The notes below the pieces were generated by a model. The model had not been told where the DNA came from. It did no database searches and worked only from the letters and a program-made list of their open reading frames with translations. Both the position numbers and the translations under genes were made by a program. A stretch of 64,000 bases of DNA, taken from assembly GCA_009363875.1 (NCBI GenBank), contig CM018690.1, positions 13,547,971-13,611,970 of the forward strand, given 5' to 3'. Origin of the DNA: Mikania micrantha. Taxonomy: Eukaryota; Streptophyta; Magnoliopsida; Asterales; Asteraceae. How positions within the stretch are numbered: the first letter of the stretch is position 1; each line of letters begins with the position of its first letter. Shown one piece after another: positions 10,897-22,750 of the stretch.

Positions 10897-12144
10897 TGTG
10901 TTCTGTGTTTTGATGTGATTTTGGAAAATGTGCTTCTATTTCGTTTTATCTTGATTGAAATTTGGTCTAAGGTTCGGTTCTATCAATATGAATGGTGTAA
11001 GATAAGACTTTCAACACTTAGCCATTTTTGGGCGGTTATTGGTGCGAATAGCCTTCATTCACACGAATGGAATGATGAGAATCCATACTCTCATTATCGT
11101 GCACCATTCATGCGAATGTTTTGTCATTCGTATGGTCATCCCATACGAATGACATCCCATACGAATGAGTCAATGTCATTTGTGTGATTGCTCCTTCGTT
11201 CGGCAGCTCGTTCGTGTGACTTTTCTTCAACGAACGAGGCTTCTCATTCGCACGAATGAGCCCTTCGTACGACTCATTCGTAAAACATTTTGGAGTGTTT
11301 TGGTGCAAAGGATCGGTGCAAATACTTACTGTGGAGCTCGTATTTGAACATAATGGGATGAAAAGGGTTGAGATCTTGAAATGGAGGTGTTGGGGTTGAA
11401 ATACACATGATTTGGACGGTGAAATGGTCCGATTTTGCGTGGAAATGGTCGAAAAATCGAGTGGCCGAGAGTGGGGTTCGGTTGAGAGAGTTGAGTGAAA
11501 AATGGGTTTGAAAAACGAAAGTGTTGCTTTTATAGCTGTGCTGTCGCACGAACTAGTCATTCGTACGAATGGCTCCCATTCGGCCGAATGACTCTGTGGC
11601 TGTAAAGCTTCACCGAATTAACCTGTTCGTACGAATGAGGGTCCATTCGTACGAATGGTTGTGCGTGTTAAAATTTTGATTGTTAATTAAATTTTTTTGG
11701 TGAGGTTTTGTTAAAATTATTATTATTTTATATTAGCGTTAAAAGACTCACGCTGGCATCTGTATGAATCGTCACCCATACAAAAGTCACGTTGTATTTA
11801 ACTGCTGACATTGTTTCTTGTACGGTAAAGATATCATTTTGTGTTTCAAATCTAACAACATATCCACATAGATTGTCACCCATGCCAATATCTCATTGGA
11901 TCGATACTCCAAATGTTATCCATTCCGATTTTGTTCATTGTTTTCCCTCACAAGGTGTTTTTCTTTTCTTCTGATTCATGTTTGTATGATTAAATGGATT
12001 TTCCTAACTGTTTTAGGAATAATCCGTGTATTTTGATTGTTGTTTATTATTGTTATCGTCACTCTTGTAACACAATGTCTTACACTTTGGTTGTGTACAC
12101 CCTTGGAATTCCAACTCATGGCAGCTCAGATGCCGGTCGTCACA
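10897..12144 (-). repeat. putative second minus-strand Gypsy-type LTR fragment
   Basis: The minus-strand start TGTGACGACC lies at 12144, exactly where the Copia X protease remnant is interrupted (candidate TSD TGACG at 12145-12149). A TATA box GCTATAAAAGC lies at 11536-11526, with CATTCGTACGAATG palindromes immediately upstream (11560-11660) and more at 11050-11280. The phrase GAATCGTCACCCA is shared with the neighbouring LTR-like segment (10447, 11767). The other end is not resolved. Confidence 0.4.
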
Positions 12145-12536
12145 TGACGTATCCTCCTACTTAATCACTTTCAAAAGCCACAGATCCCCACCAAAGAATG
12201 CTTCATATTTCTACAGGTGAATCTTGTTGCATGTCATGTGTCTGGAGCAGCCACTGTCAACTATATATCCATAAGTTACTTTTAGAGTCCCGCTACTCCT
12301 GCTTAAGAAAGAAAGTGAATTAATGTCTGATGGGAACCCAAGCCAAGGTGGTCTTGGGTTTTCCCTTTGCATCGTTGCAAGTGAATTTCTTTAATTCCAG
12401 AGGTGTTGATGTATTTGAAGGATATGTTGTTGCTTTCCTTCTCAAGATCAAGTTGGGATTCGTTTGAAATAAAGATTGCTAAGTTTTCTGGGTTTTCCTT
12501 CGAAATCTTCTTTTGATTTGTCCTTTCATGACCTAA

Positions 12537-12848
12537 TCATTTCCTTCCGAAAGCTAATTTATATCCTTCTAAAAAATAATATGAACTTCTGCTCTTAGGT
12601 TTGACATTTCCATTGTTTGAATATAGATATCTTTTTCTTCTTGGGTTATAGAAGCAGTCAGCACCATAGTGATCAAAATTTCTACATACAAGACATTTAG
12701 TCTGAGTTCTTGTAGGAATGTGTTTTGATGAAGACTTAGAATCATGATACCCAATACTTTTATGCTGAGAATGAAACGGAGATGTTCCATCACAACAGGT
12801 GCTAGAGTGATTTTTTCTACTAAATGATTGATTTAATTTTAGGAACAA
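12537..12848 (-). pseudogene. X gag C-terminal fragment with second CCHC zinc knuckle
   Basis: The fragment encodes CLVCRNFDHYGADC, a CX2CX4HX4C knuckle, followed by basic residues. It lies between the coiled-coil part and the protease motif, where Sirevirus-like Copia gags carry a second knuckle. The knuckle residues are intact although the surrounding frame is not continuous with the rest of gag. Confidence 0.65.
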
Positions 12849-13172
12849 TTCTGTTTTCTGGTTTTGCCCTACAGGACTTATCAGAGGGACAAGTTACATA
12901 CACTCCAGAGGATGTGCTTTCAGTTAGTCCATATTTATCTTTAACAAAAGTAGATTTGCTTTTCGTAATTTTGTTTATTTGTTTCGAAAATGATTTTCGT
13001 TTCTTATTTCTTGAAAGTGATTTTGATTTCTTACAAATCACCATCTTCTCATCAAGAGATGAACTATCACTTTGAGTGTGGCAAGCATCAGTTGAGTCAT
13101 CTTCCTTAACTATCTTGTGTATGTTAAGATCTTCATCATACAGAAGAGTAGCTGCTGCTATTCAATGAACCT

Positions 13173-13601
13173 TCACATTTGGAGAATACACAGATGGAGG
13201 TTCCATTTGATCTTAACACAAACATCACCTTTTCTCTTTACCAATTCGGGTGTCTCAGCCATTTTAAAAAAAATTTCAAACTTCTCTACTTGGCTGAGAA
13301 GCCTGTCCTTGTAAGATTCAGCCAATAAAATTTTTGTCTTAGCAGTGGTTAGTCTTTCTAAAAGATTGTTTATTTGACATTCTTTGCTAGTTTCTTTATG
13401 CTTAAGACTTGAAATAGTTTCTTCTAATTCCTCAATCTTTTCTTTATAGCCCTTTTCAGCTTCGTAAAATCTTGCTTTGACTAATTGTATTGATTCGAGT
13501 TCCTCACAAACTTGAGCACTAAATCGTTTATAAGCATTTAATTTTTCAATACATTCAAGTGTGCACATGCCCTTGAACGTGAAAGTGGAGTCATTTGCCA
13601 T
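13173..13601 (-). pseudogene. X gag middle region (coiled coil)
   Basis: The region opens with a MANDST-type start and runs 142 residues. Heptad-like Glu/Lys/Leu spacing from about residue 25 to 110 suggests a coiled coil. It aligns with 37239-37499 of element B and with the start of E2 gag (49203), which shows that E2 gag starts at a point that is mid-gag here. Confidence 0.65.
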
Positions 13602-13694
13602 AAAAGTATTGTTTGAGGTATATGCATCCTCAGCTTGAAAGATCCAGTAAGAGAAGTCACAATGCTCAGCAGCATTTACTTTGTTAGATTGGTT

Positions 13695-13973
13695 TCATGC
13701 TTTAGTTTGTTGATTTGTTCGCTGAGCTGCAGTTGATGACTGAGTTCTTGGTGACTTGCACTCTCTTGCAAAGTGCCCGAGCTGCTGGTAGTTGAAACAT
13801 TTCAATTTGGATTTATCCAAGCCAAATCCAGTTTTCATGTTGTGTTTCTTGAATTTTCTTCTAGTTTTTTGATTAAACTTCTTTGCTCGGTAGGAGATCA
13901 TTGTCGTCTGATAGTTGATGTCCATCTCTTTTAGATCATCAGTAGGGATACCATCTAGATCTTCTTGACACAA
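13695..13973 (-). pseudogene. X gag first zinc knuckle, second Cys lost
   Basis: The sequence KLKCFNYQQLGHFAREC keeps the spacing of a CX2CX4HX4C knuckle, but the second Cys is Tyr, so zinc binding should be lost. The matching segment in B (37120-37175) has lost all three Cys, keeping the His. An in-frame stop follows within a few codons. Confidence 0.7.
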
Positions 13974-14784
13974 TTGAAAATATTTAGATTCTTTAGATAT
14001 GAATGATCCTTGACCAGAAATGAGTAACGGAACAGTGTTTGAAAAAGGATTTGTATGTGATGCGGATGGTGTGGGTGTATCTGGGTAGGTGATGACTGGT
14101 GCAGAGTTTGGGTGGTATATAGTTGATAACTCTGAAATGATGAGTTATGAATAGGTGCATATAAAGCTGCTGATACTGAAGGTAAAGCGGCCAAAGGTTT
14201 TGGTTCTTGAGCATCAATCTCCATTTGGTATATAAGGTTTTGAGATTTTCTGCCCTTCGGATTGTGACAGAATAAATATTTCACGCTTGTGGAAGAGATC
14301 GCAGAAATTATCTTATTACATCCTGGTTTTCCAGCTTTACACCAACAACATTTTATTCATCAACAAGTTGTACGTACCTCAGATACTATGAAGCCATCTT
14401 ATCATTGTTTTCTTAACAAAAATTGTCACACCCCAACAAAATTCTCAAATATTTGCTTCAACATGTCTTTCTTGTTCTCTTTCACATCATCTAATCCTTC
14501 TTACATATACTGTTAGGAGTTCTATAATTCTTTAGCATATTTGCATTTCTTTAATGCATGTATGATTGAGTTAGGTATGGACATCTGAATAAGCCAAAGT
14601 GTCTTGGAGTCAACTTCCATCTTTTGGAATGAATGGACCCTCAAGAACTAACTTTCAGAGTTTGAAGTCTTGGTTCCTAATGAATCCTTCCATCCTAACC
14701 TTTCATGTATCATAATCATCAGGGTGAACATGGGTGCTTTGTTGAGAGTACCATTTTCAGTATCAAGCTTGCTGATGGTAGCCA

Positions 14785-15541
14785 TGTAGGACATGGGTTC
14801 ACGTTTTTATTATAAAACAATAATCAAATATAAATAATAACGAGACTCTCGTTTTTCATAGAAAACAGTCTAGTACAATACCGGTTACAAGACTAAAATA
14901 ATATAATATAAGTTACGAATTCATATACCAAACTTGTTTTTATCCATCTATTCGTTGGGTGTTCTAAGTATCTTGTTTGACTAGAACATGCTCCATATTG
15001 AGTCTTCAACCAACCCATTTGATGAGGTTTTCAATCCAGTGTGTCTTCCACTTATTCTTCACTGCAACATGGATTGAACGTGTTGAAGATTGTAGTTGAG
15101 GCACGTATTCAATACGTTTCCCTTAAAACAGATTTCGAGCCTCTTCTTAAGACGAACGCGTCTGTCTCCCAGGGTATAACAACCGAAACAGTTTGTGTAC
15201 TACCGGGATTAACCTAGCACATGAAAAAGATGTCTTAAACAAGAGCTTGAAAAGTTGAGAAGGATGGAAATTCTTCAAAGTTTGTGTGAGATGGTATGTA
15301 GTATTCTTTTCTTCACCAAAACAAGACACCAATTGTCTTGTATTTCTACTACAAGTTGGTGATTCCAAGAGTCTTGTGATAATACATATAATCAATATAT
15401 GCAATTTGAAGAGTCTTGATATAATACATATAATCAATATATGTAATTTGAATAGACTTGATTTAATTAAGTAATATGAATAGTCTTGATTTTAATTCAT
15501 AATAAATTTGATAATTACTCAAGTAATTTAAATTTCAAACA
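14785..15541 (-). repeat. 3' LTR of the LARD-like element (757 bp)
   Basis: It is bounded by TG and CA in minus orientation. An internal 42 bp direct repeat (units near 15367 and 15409, core TACATATAATCAATATATG) is present. The segment 14785-14970 has no counterpart in the other LTR. Confidence 0.8.
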
Positions 15542-15550
15542 ATCCCCCAC
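15542..15550 (-). promoter_or_regulatory. PPT of the LARD-like element
   Basis: The plus strand reads AATCCCCCAC next to the LTR edge, i.e. GTGGGGGAT on the element strand. This placement fixes the orientation. Confidence 0.75.
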
Positions 15551-18500
15551 ATGAATAAAAATCAAAACATACACTCAAGTGTTAAGACACAATTTCAGCG
15601 GTTAACTATTGCAGGATAAGTAGGTGTTCCCTTTGAACTTTTCTTTGTGAAGTATACTTGGTCTCCTAGCGGTTAGTAGACGTGATGTCCTTGAACTAAC
15701 CCCTTTTTATGTAGACGTTATTACACTTCACACAATACTCTTCCTGGTCTGGTTAACCCCTCATTGCCGTGTCCGTTATGGTCATGGAACACTATCCTGG
15801 TTCTACGAGAGCTCTAGGAATTATGCCCCAAAATTCCATTCGAAACGACCCCACTTCTCTCTAACATAGGTGATTTGTCCACAAATCATTAAAAGCATTT
15901 TGGTTATCATGATTTACACAAATCATTAACCATATATTATGCTTAGCCTCACACAACAATGTCATTGATTATTATAGGAAAGGACTAGGACGTATTTAAA
16001 CACCATTTTACAGTTTAGGAGGATATATATCAACATATATATATATTAGCTTATAAATCCATTGTACGAATATGCCCCCACAGTGACCACTCTAGATATA
16101 TGAATTAGTTGTCCTATTGAACCTAGATCTTGGGATCTCCAATCAACAAGGTTAGGTTTCATTCAAATATCTCTTTACATGGGCTTTAGTCACATTCCTC
16201 AACTTAATCTCTCATGTTATTGGATCCAAAACATTATCTTTGACTTCACCAAGTCAACAATGATAATTTGGAACTAAGATAAGTTGTTCTAACGTGTTCT
16301 TGACTTACAAGTCATACTAGCCTTTTTTTTTCAATTTATAAGACTATAACTAGTGTTCTCAACTTGGATCTAGTTATATAACCATGTCTTTAGAATGATT
16401 TGAAACTCATTTCAAGGATAAACACGTTTTCACCATGCCTTTGGTAAGTTCTTTCAAATATCTAAATAAAATTTGAATTTTACCAATTGACATTTGAGTT
16501 CAATCAACTTGATTAACTCTGTATAACCATCATGTACCCCACTTGGTCACGAATTTGCAATATTTATTTGGATTACTAAAATCCTTATTACAAATCTTTC
16601 ACATACTTGTATTAAATGCAATCAACCCCCACATTTGAGTCTTACTAAATAACCATTTTTCAATTATCAAGACGGTGTTGTAAAAAGTTCTCCTTTTTCA
16701 CAAGAGGTTGAGAAATTTTTCAAATACTATCTCTTACAAACTCTAGAGGGTTGTTTCATAAATGGCACATTCCCCCTCATTGCTTGCACTTTGATTAAGT
16801 TTGAGCAATTTATATTTTGATGACTTTGACAACTCTGATAAGATATCAAACATATATATCATTGTGTCATTGAGTTCATCCGTACATATTACTCCATGAA
16901 TTCTCCTCATATGAACCGAATTGAAATACATCTATTTCGGTGGTCATCTAAAGTTATCCTTTTTTAAATGAGTGAAGTTATATTTATAAACTATAAACTT
17001 ATAACTCATTCTCATGTCATCACATATATTGAATGTTTAAAGTTAATTTAATCTCCACAGAGCATCTAAATTAACATGTATTAGTCTAGCATGCTTTAGA
17101 CTAAAATATTAGCATGTGAATAGAAGATGCATCATTCTGATCATTCACAGCTCCAAGAGATAACACATTATCTCTATAAACATTCATATCTTAGTTAGAC
17201 AAGAATGATGAGATTTTTAAACCCTTGGTTTAAGGAAAACTAATAACCATATTTAACTTCATCCATTATATAGGATCATAACTCATTTGCCTTTAATCTC
17301 TAAGGCTTCACCATTTAATCATAAGAACTTAAACATAAGTCTTTACTTAAGTCGCTTTGGTGAACGCATTCATCAACATATGATGAATGATATTTGTATA
17401 AAATCACTAGACTCTTGAGATATAGTCAACAATATTGATACTTAACAATATGGCATCATTTGTCTAAAGTGATTTATACATTTATATTGTTGTTTCAATG
17501 AAACCATGTATTGGGATGCTCTCCCAAATTGAAAGATAAATCCTCTACATAATTTCAGTAATGTAACGTTAATGATAGTAGAATAATCTACAAGACCACC
17601 GTTATTATAAGTATCATAACATATATTCTTTCATATGTCATAGTCATTCGAAAGCACACTTATTCATTTCCATGTTGATGCTCTCAACATTAGACGACAT
17701 CTTTCGTTTTTGTGAATTTCATCTTAATGCACTTACCACATAAGATTTGATGTTTAATTTGCGACTTGCAACATAAGTAATAATCACAACTCCCTCGTTG
17801 TATTCATGCAAATCACTACTTGTACTTTCTGTTAAAATATGTATTTTTATTAAAATCCTCCAACATTTAAATATCATTTTATTATCTTTAAATCAACTTG
17901 TTTATTTTAGAAATAAATAAACTCAAGTCATAGTTGAAAATAATAAAATATAATAAACAATATATTTTAAACGGATACAAGAATGATATATACACATCAA
18001 GTCTCAAAGTGTTATTTCTTCAACATTGTCATCATTTATCAAAATCATTGTAAGTGACTTCGTCACATGGAATGTTTTGAGGTCCTCCCTCAATAAAACA
18101 CATGCACCCATTATAACATATTACAAATTAAATTCAAATTTTCATTTGTTGTATCTCATACTATGTATTTAGGATGCTCTTTTAAGTTAGTAGACACATA
18201 ATCCACATAATTTCAAACACAATGAAAGCAGTAGAAATATCTATATGTCATCATCACTTTATAATAAATCCCACAGAATTTATTAATATAGTTAAATATA
18301 ACATATATCTCTTTCATATGTTATAGTGATTACTGTGCATAAACGCAAGTGTTATCTTAAGATATAGAACACAACCAACACACCAAAACAAATGTTTATT
18401 TGTAATTGTTTAAAAAGACATATAGATGAGTTCTAAACATCAAGTCATATAGTGTTACTATCTTGAACACTTTCGGTATCTGACATTTCAATGTCATCTA

Positions 18501-18959
18501 GATCAGAAGATGCATGAATGATTGTACCTGTCATGAGGAACCATCCTCGATATGCAATGAAACGTGTCCTTTGGGATAAACCAATAATGGCCCTAATAAC
18601 ATCTCCATTCTTTTGTTGTTTCATTTTGAAACTTTAAATCAAACAGTCACAAATCTGTTCAAAATAAAACGATTACACAAATCGTATTTAACTTTCATGT
18701 AAGATAATTAAATTGTTTACATAAAACAATTTATTGTTTATAACATTAACTTTTTCTAATAATCATATTAGAATTTAGTCGATTATAAAAATCGTATCTA
18801 ACGTTCACATTAGATAATTGAAAAATGCTTACATAAAACAATCTTATAACATAATGCATGACTAACACGCACATGAATAAAAGGTTTACTTAAACATTTT
18901 TATCCAAACATACTTCTATCTCGTCATGAGAACTAACCGGTTAAAAATTAAATTTTTTT
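15551..18959 (-). other. coding-free internal region of the LARD-like element
   Basis: AT-rich sequence with stops in all frames. No gag, pol or cellular motif is seen, consistent with an element that relies on proteins made elsewhere. Confidence 0.75.
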
Positions 18960-19500
18960 TTATGATAAACCAGTTTCCACTGTGCTCGTTTGAGAATAAA
19001 CAACAAATTTTTAAAGTTTTTATGTTTATATAACAAACCGGTTCTAACACACTTGTTAGAAAATAACCGATTACACAAATCTTTTCTAAAGCCTTTCAAT
19101 TAATAAAATAATTCGGTTTTAACACGCTTGTTAGAAATAAACGATTTCCCGAACCGTTATAAAGCCTTTTTATATAAAATAAACTGGTTTTAACACTTTG
19201 TTAAGAAAAATAAACGATTACCAAAATCGTTATAAATCTTATTATGTTTATACAAAATAAACTGATTCTAACATACTTGTTAGAAAAATAAATGATTACC
19301 AAAATCCTTATAAAGCTCATTATGTTTATACAAAATAAACTTATTCTAACACTCTTGTTAGAAAATAAACGATTACCAAAATCGTTATAAACCTTATTAT
19401 GTTTATTTAAAATAAACTAACTCTAACACACTTGTTAGAAAATAAAGACATGAGAACTTTTCCAACCAAATGCTTTCTAATGCGTTCGTTAGAATTTTTT
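18960..19500 (-). repeat. degenerate tandem repeat with CTAACA/TGTTAG inverted cores
   Basis: Units of about 68-80 bp repeat at least six times (cores near 19043, 19118, 19190, 19268, 19336, 19421). Each has a core like CTAACACACTTGTTAG, able to form a short hairpin, followed by AAATAAACGATTACC. They lie just inside the 5' LTR on the element strand, where the packaging leader would be. Confidence 0.7.
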
Positions 19501-19635
19501 ATTATTTTAACCAATATTAAAATTTCTAACACGATCATTAGAAATATAAGTTAAATGTTTATAACTGATTAACGGTTTCGAAAATCACCTTGTTTCTAAC
19601 ACGTCAGCTAGAAAACTAAATTGTTCAAAACAATA

Positions 19636-20200
19636 TTGACTAGAACATGCTCCATACTGAGTCTTCAACCAAGCCATTTGATGATGTTTTCAATCCAATG
19701 TGTCTTCCACTTATTCTTCACTGCAACACGGATTAAACGTGTTGAAGATTGTGGTTGAGCCACGCATTCAATACGTTTTTCTTAAAACAGATTTCGCGTC
19801 TCTTCTCAAGACGAACGCGTCTTTCTCCCAGGGTACAACAACCGAAACAGTTTGTGTACTGCCGAGATTAACCTAGCACCTGAAAAAGATGTCTTAAACA
19901 AGAGCTTGAAGAGTTGAGAATGTTGGAAATTCTTCAAAGTTTGTGTGAGATGGTATGTAGTATTCTTTTATTCTCCAAAACAAGACACCAATTGTCTTGT
20001 ATTTATAATACAAGTTGGTGATCCCAAGAGTCTTGTCATAATACATATAATCAATATATGTAATTTGAAGAGTTTTGACATAATACATAGAATCAATACA
20101 TGTAATTTGAAGAGTCTTGATTTAATTAAGTAATATGAATAGTCTTGATTTTAATTCATAATAAATTTGATAATTACTCAAGTAATTTAAATTTCCAACA
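19636..20200 (-). repeat. 5' LTR of the LARD-like element, U5-truncated
   Basis: It aligns with the left LTR from TTGACTAGAACATGC to the outer end at 20200. The U5 end, the inner border and the PBS are missing. That deletion would prevent normal reverse transcription of this copy. Confidence 0.75.
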
Positions 20201-20412
20201 AGCCATTGGAATACTTAGAGAAAGAGCCTTTTGAAGTGTGAAAGTAGAAGAAAGAGCAAGTGATAACTTAAAGATGGTTAGTCACTTAAGCCAAAGAGCC
20301 TTAGCTCTGACGCCACTTTTATGACCGGCTTATGCACAACACTTATACACGTTATCTTCTACGAACACAGGAACTACTTCAAGCTCAAAGTATATTTCAC
20401 TCAATTGTTAAG
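20201..20412 (-). repeat. X leader, decayed PBS and U5 part of the X LTR
   Basis: On the minus strand, a PBS-like AGTGGCGTCAGAGC (20317-20304) follows the LTR end near 20320, as in element B. The U5 segment 20320-20412 continues after the Gypsy insertion at 29205. The last five bases (20408-20412, TTAAG) are the target duplication of that insertion. Confidence 0.75.
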
Positions 20413-22322
20413 TGTAACAACCGGTTTTTTAATAATGAAATGTATTGTGAATAATCGTTAATTGAACGATTGTGGTTGTTCTGATTTGAAAATATGTAAG
20501 AAATACGTCATTAATGGCAAGAGCACATGTGATCGTTCTAGAGATCCGCGATGATTTAGCAATTTTGGTACGCGAAGCCTTTCTTGGCCCCTCTTCGCGG
20601 TACGCGACGGGTAGGGCGGTTTGACAGATTCCTATTCTTATCAGAAAAGCATAAGAAATTATATTTTTTCAATATCTCGACCTCAAACACACCAGGGACG
20701 ATCTGATCGAAATTTTGTCATCAAAATCAAGTTTTGAAGCCATCCAAACATTTGGATCGAGCTAGGGTTCGATTCTACAACATCTGATCGTCGTTTTGTG
20801 ATTGAACATCCGTTCGATTAGGTAACGATTCGATTTATCCTACTAGTTTAATATTGTGTGGATAAAATTTAGTTTTGATTGTAATACTATGATTATGGGT
20901 ATTGATTATTGCCTAGTTGATAACTAGGGATTGTTAGAAACGAAGAACTTGTTGTTTTGATGGTGAAATCTTCGTTTTGAAGACGGGATAATGTCCGGTT
21001 ATTATGAAACCCATATCATGGTGTGATAACTAGTAGGATGGGTTGAATATGATTTTAAATAAATTATGGATTATAATCCATAGGTTAAATGATGATTTTG
21101 ATGAATTGATGAATTGATGTTAAAATTATTAACAACTTATGATCTTAAATAAAAATTGAATAATAAAAATGATTAAAGATCGTAACTAATATAATGAACA
21201 TCAATTATTTGATAAATTGCCTGGTGAGGCATGAAATATGATTAATTGTGATAATTGACTAAAACTTGCTAAACGAAGTAAGATAGAGTCAGTTATGTGA
21301 TGAATTGACTTTGAGGAAGTCAAATAAGTCAAGTGTATTGAACTTGATTGTATGTGCTATACGTGTTGAAACTAGTTGTATATATGTATTTTGCAACTAG
21401 GTGGTGGTAGTGGAAGTCAAACCACTAGTCATAGAGCAGGAAAGGAGCCTGCAGTTGCTAATCCCTTATCTGATTAAGGTAAGTAATCCCACAACTATGA
21501 CATCACATAATAAATACTGAATTTTGTTGAATGAATTATATATGACTCCACAATGGTGGATAGCCAGAGGTGCTGGCAATTGTCTTAGATGGAAGTACCA
21601 GTGGGTGAACATCTTAAGACTTGAATTATATATGACTCTACAATGGTGGATAGCCAGAGGTGCTGGCAATTGTCTTAGATGGAAGTACCGGTGGGTGAAC
21701 ATCTTAAGACTTGAATTATATATGACTCCACAATGGTGGATAGCCAGAGGTGCTGGCAATTGTCTTAGATGGAAGTACCGGTGAGTGAACATCTTAAGAC
21801 TTGAATTATATATGACTCCACAATGGTGGATAGCTAGAGGTGCTGGCAATTGTCTTAGATGGAAGTACCGGTGGGTGAACATCTCAAGACTTGAACTAAT
21901 TATGATATTATTAAATTGTGAGAATCAATTCGAATATAAATGACTCAGTTTGAATGTTGATTGTCAAAAATGTATTTTTACATTTTATTGTTGTGAAACC
22001 ATTGGGGTTTACTTACTTAGTTCTTATGAACTAATGTGAAGTATTGTGTGATGTTTGTAGGTCAAACATGATGGACCTGGCTTTAAGGATCGAGGTGGAC
22101 TGTGAATCGAACGACTAAACCTTGTTGCAAACGTTTGAAATTTTGGTTTAAACTTACTTATGTAAATAAGTATTGTAAAATGTGTGATACGTTTACGTTT
22201 GCGTTAAACTTTGTTTAATATTATTAAATAAAGAGGGTCAAACAAGGTTTTAAAAATGAAAAATTTTGCTGGGACCAACTCTGATATTATAGAAAATTGT
22301 TTAATAGTAACCGGGGGTTACA
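20413..22322 (+). repeat. 5' LTR of the Gypsy element (1,910 bp)
   Basis: Compared with the 3' LTR it has lost 209 bp at 20569/20570, between two GGT copies (present as 27394-27602 in the 3' LTR), removing most of the TTCGCGGTACGCGAA repeats. It retains about 150 bp near 21892-22040 that the 3' LTR lost. It carries four 90 bp units. Confidence 0.9.
21524..21895 (+). repeat. 90 bp minisatellite, four units (5' LTR)
   Basis: Unit anchors GACTCCACAATGGTGG fall at 21544, 21634, 21724 and 21814, exactly 90 bp apart. Because 90 is a multiple of 3, reading frames stay open on both strands; these are by-products of the repeat, not genes. Confidence 0.92.
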
Positions 22323-22326
22323 AAGC

Positions 22327-22338
22327 TGGTATCAGAGC
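22327..22338 (+). promoter_or_regulatory. primer-binding site of the Gypsy element
   Basis: TGGTATCAGAGC, complementary to the 3' end of plant initiator tRNA-Met, begins 4 nt after the 5' LTR end. Confidence 0.93.
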
Positions 22339-22750
22339 AATGGTTTGAGCGATTCAAGTGTTAGAAACACACTTGAACTCAAATCTTATGCTCTTGATAT
22401 GTGATTAAACGTTCGATTCAAGCCTCGATCATTAAGCCGGAGGTATGAGGTCAGTATTTATGTGTTAAATTGGGTATATGTACACATTGTTGTGTGTATG
22501 AATTGTGTGAACCGAACTTCTCAATTATGAAATGAGATGATGAAGTTAAGGGCATGAGTGTGTGATAAACATTTTATTATGCCTGGCCAGCATAATGAGA
22601 TGCTTAGGACATAATCGTTTCCTTTATTAAGTCAGATTGTATCATGATTTTGAATATTAGGTAAGGTGATTATGTACTATATAAGTACAAGATTGTTAAA
22701 TATTGTGAATATATGAAACTGACTGTCTGATTATATGATTTCAGCCACGA

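Larger units (their letters stand above)
12145..14784 (-). pseudogene. Copia element X: decayed gag and protease remnant
   Basis: The direction of transcription is right to left. Starting at the gag ATG (complement of 14783-14785), a decayed capsid-type (UBN2-like) region matches element B, then a Pro/His-rich segment, a zinc knuckle, a coiled coil, a Lys-rich segment, a second zinc knuckle, and a protease start with IVDSGCSRHMT near 12290-12250. Several stops and frameshifts break it. Integrase, RT and RNase H are absent; the copy ends at 12145 against an LTR-like sequence. Its leader, PBS and LTR lie at 20201-20412 and 29205-29820, displaced by two insertions. Confidence 0.8.
14785..20200 (-). 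mobile_element. non-autonomous LTR element (LARD-like), 5.4 kb, no coding sequence
   Basis: It is flanked by an exact 5 bp duplication AGCCA (14780-14784 and 20201-20205). The left LTR is 14785-15541 and the right LTR is about 19636-20200. Read on the minus strand, both begin TGTTNGAAATTTAAATTAC, and the PPT (GTGGGGGAT) directly precedes the left, 3' LTR, so the element is minus-strand. About 4 kb of internal DNA has no ORF above noise. The right, 5' LTR lacks about 190 bp of U5 that the left one has, and no PBS is seen there. LTR divergence of several percent marks it as older than E2 or the 20413 Gypsy. It sits exactly on the gag start codon of X. Confidence 0.85.

Noticed and set aside
11108..11560. 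A 150-codon minus-strand frame
   Set aside because: It spans the leader of an LTR-like region just after its TATA box and contains palindrome arrays; composition is Ser/Thr/His-rich without any motif.
21466..21882. Open frames of 130-140 codons on both strands in the Gypsy LTRs (also 28491-28953 and 62407-62859)
   Set aside because: They are by-products of a 90 bp tandem repeat, whose length is a multiple of three; the peptide repeats exactly with the DNA unit and has no homology or start context.
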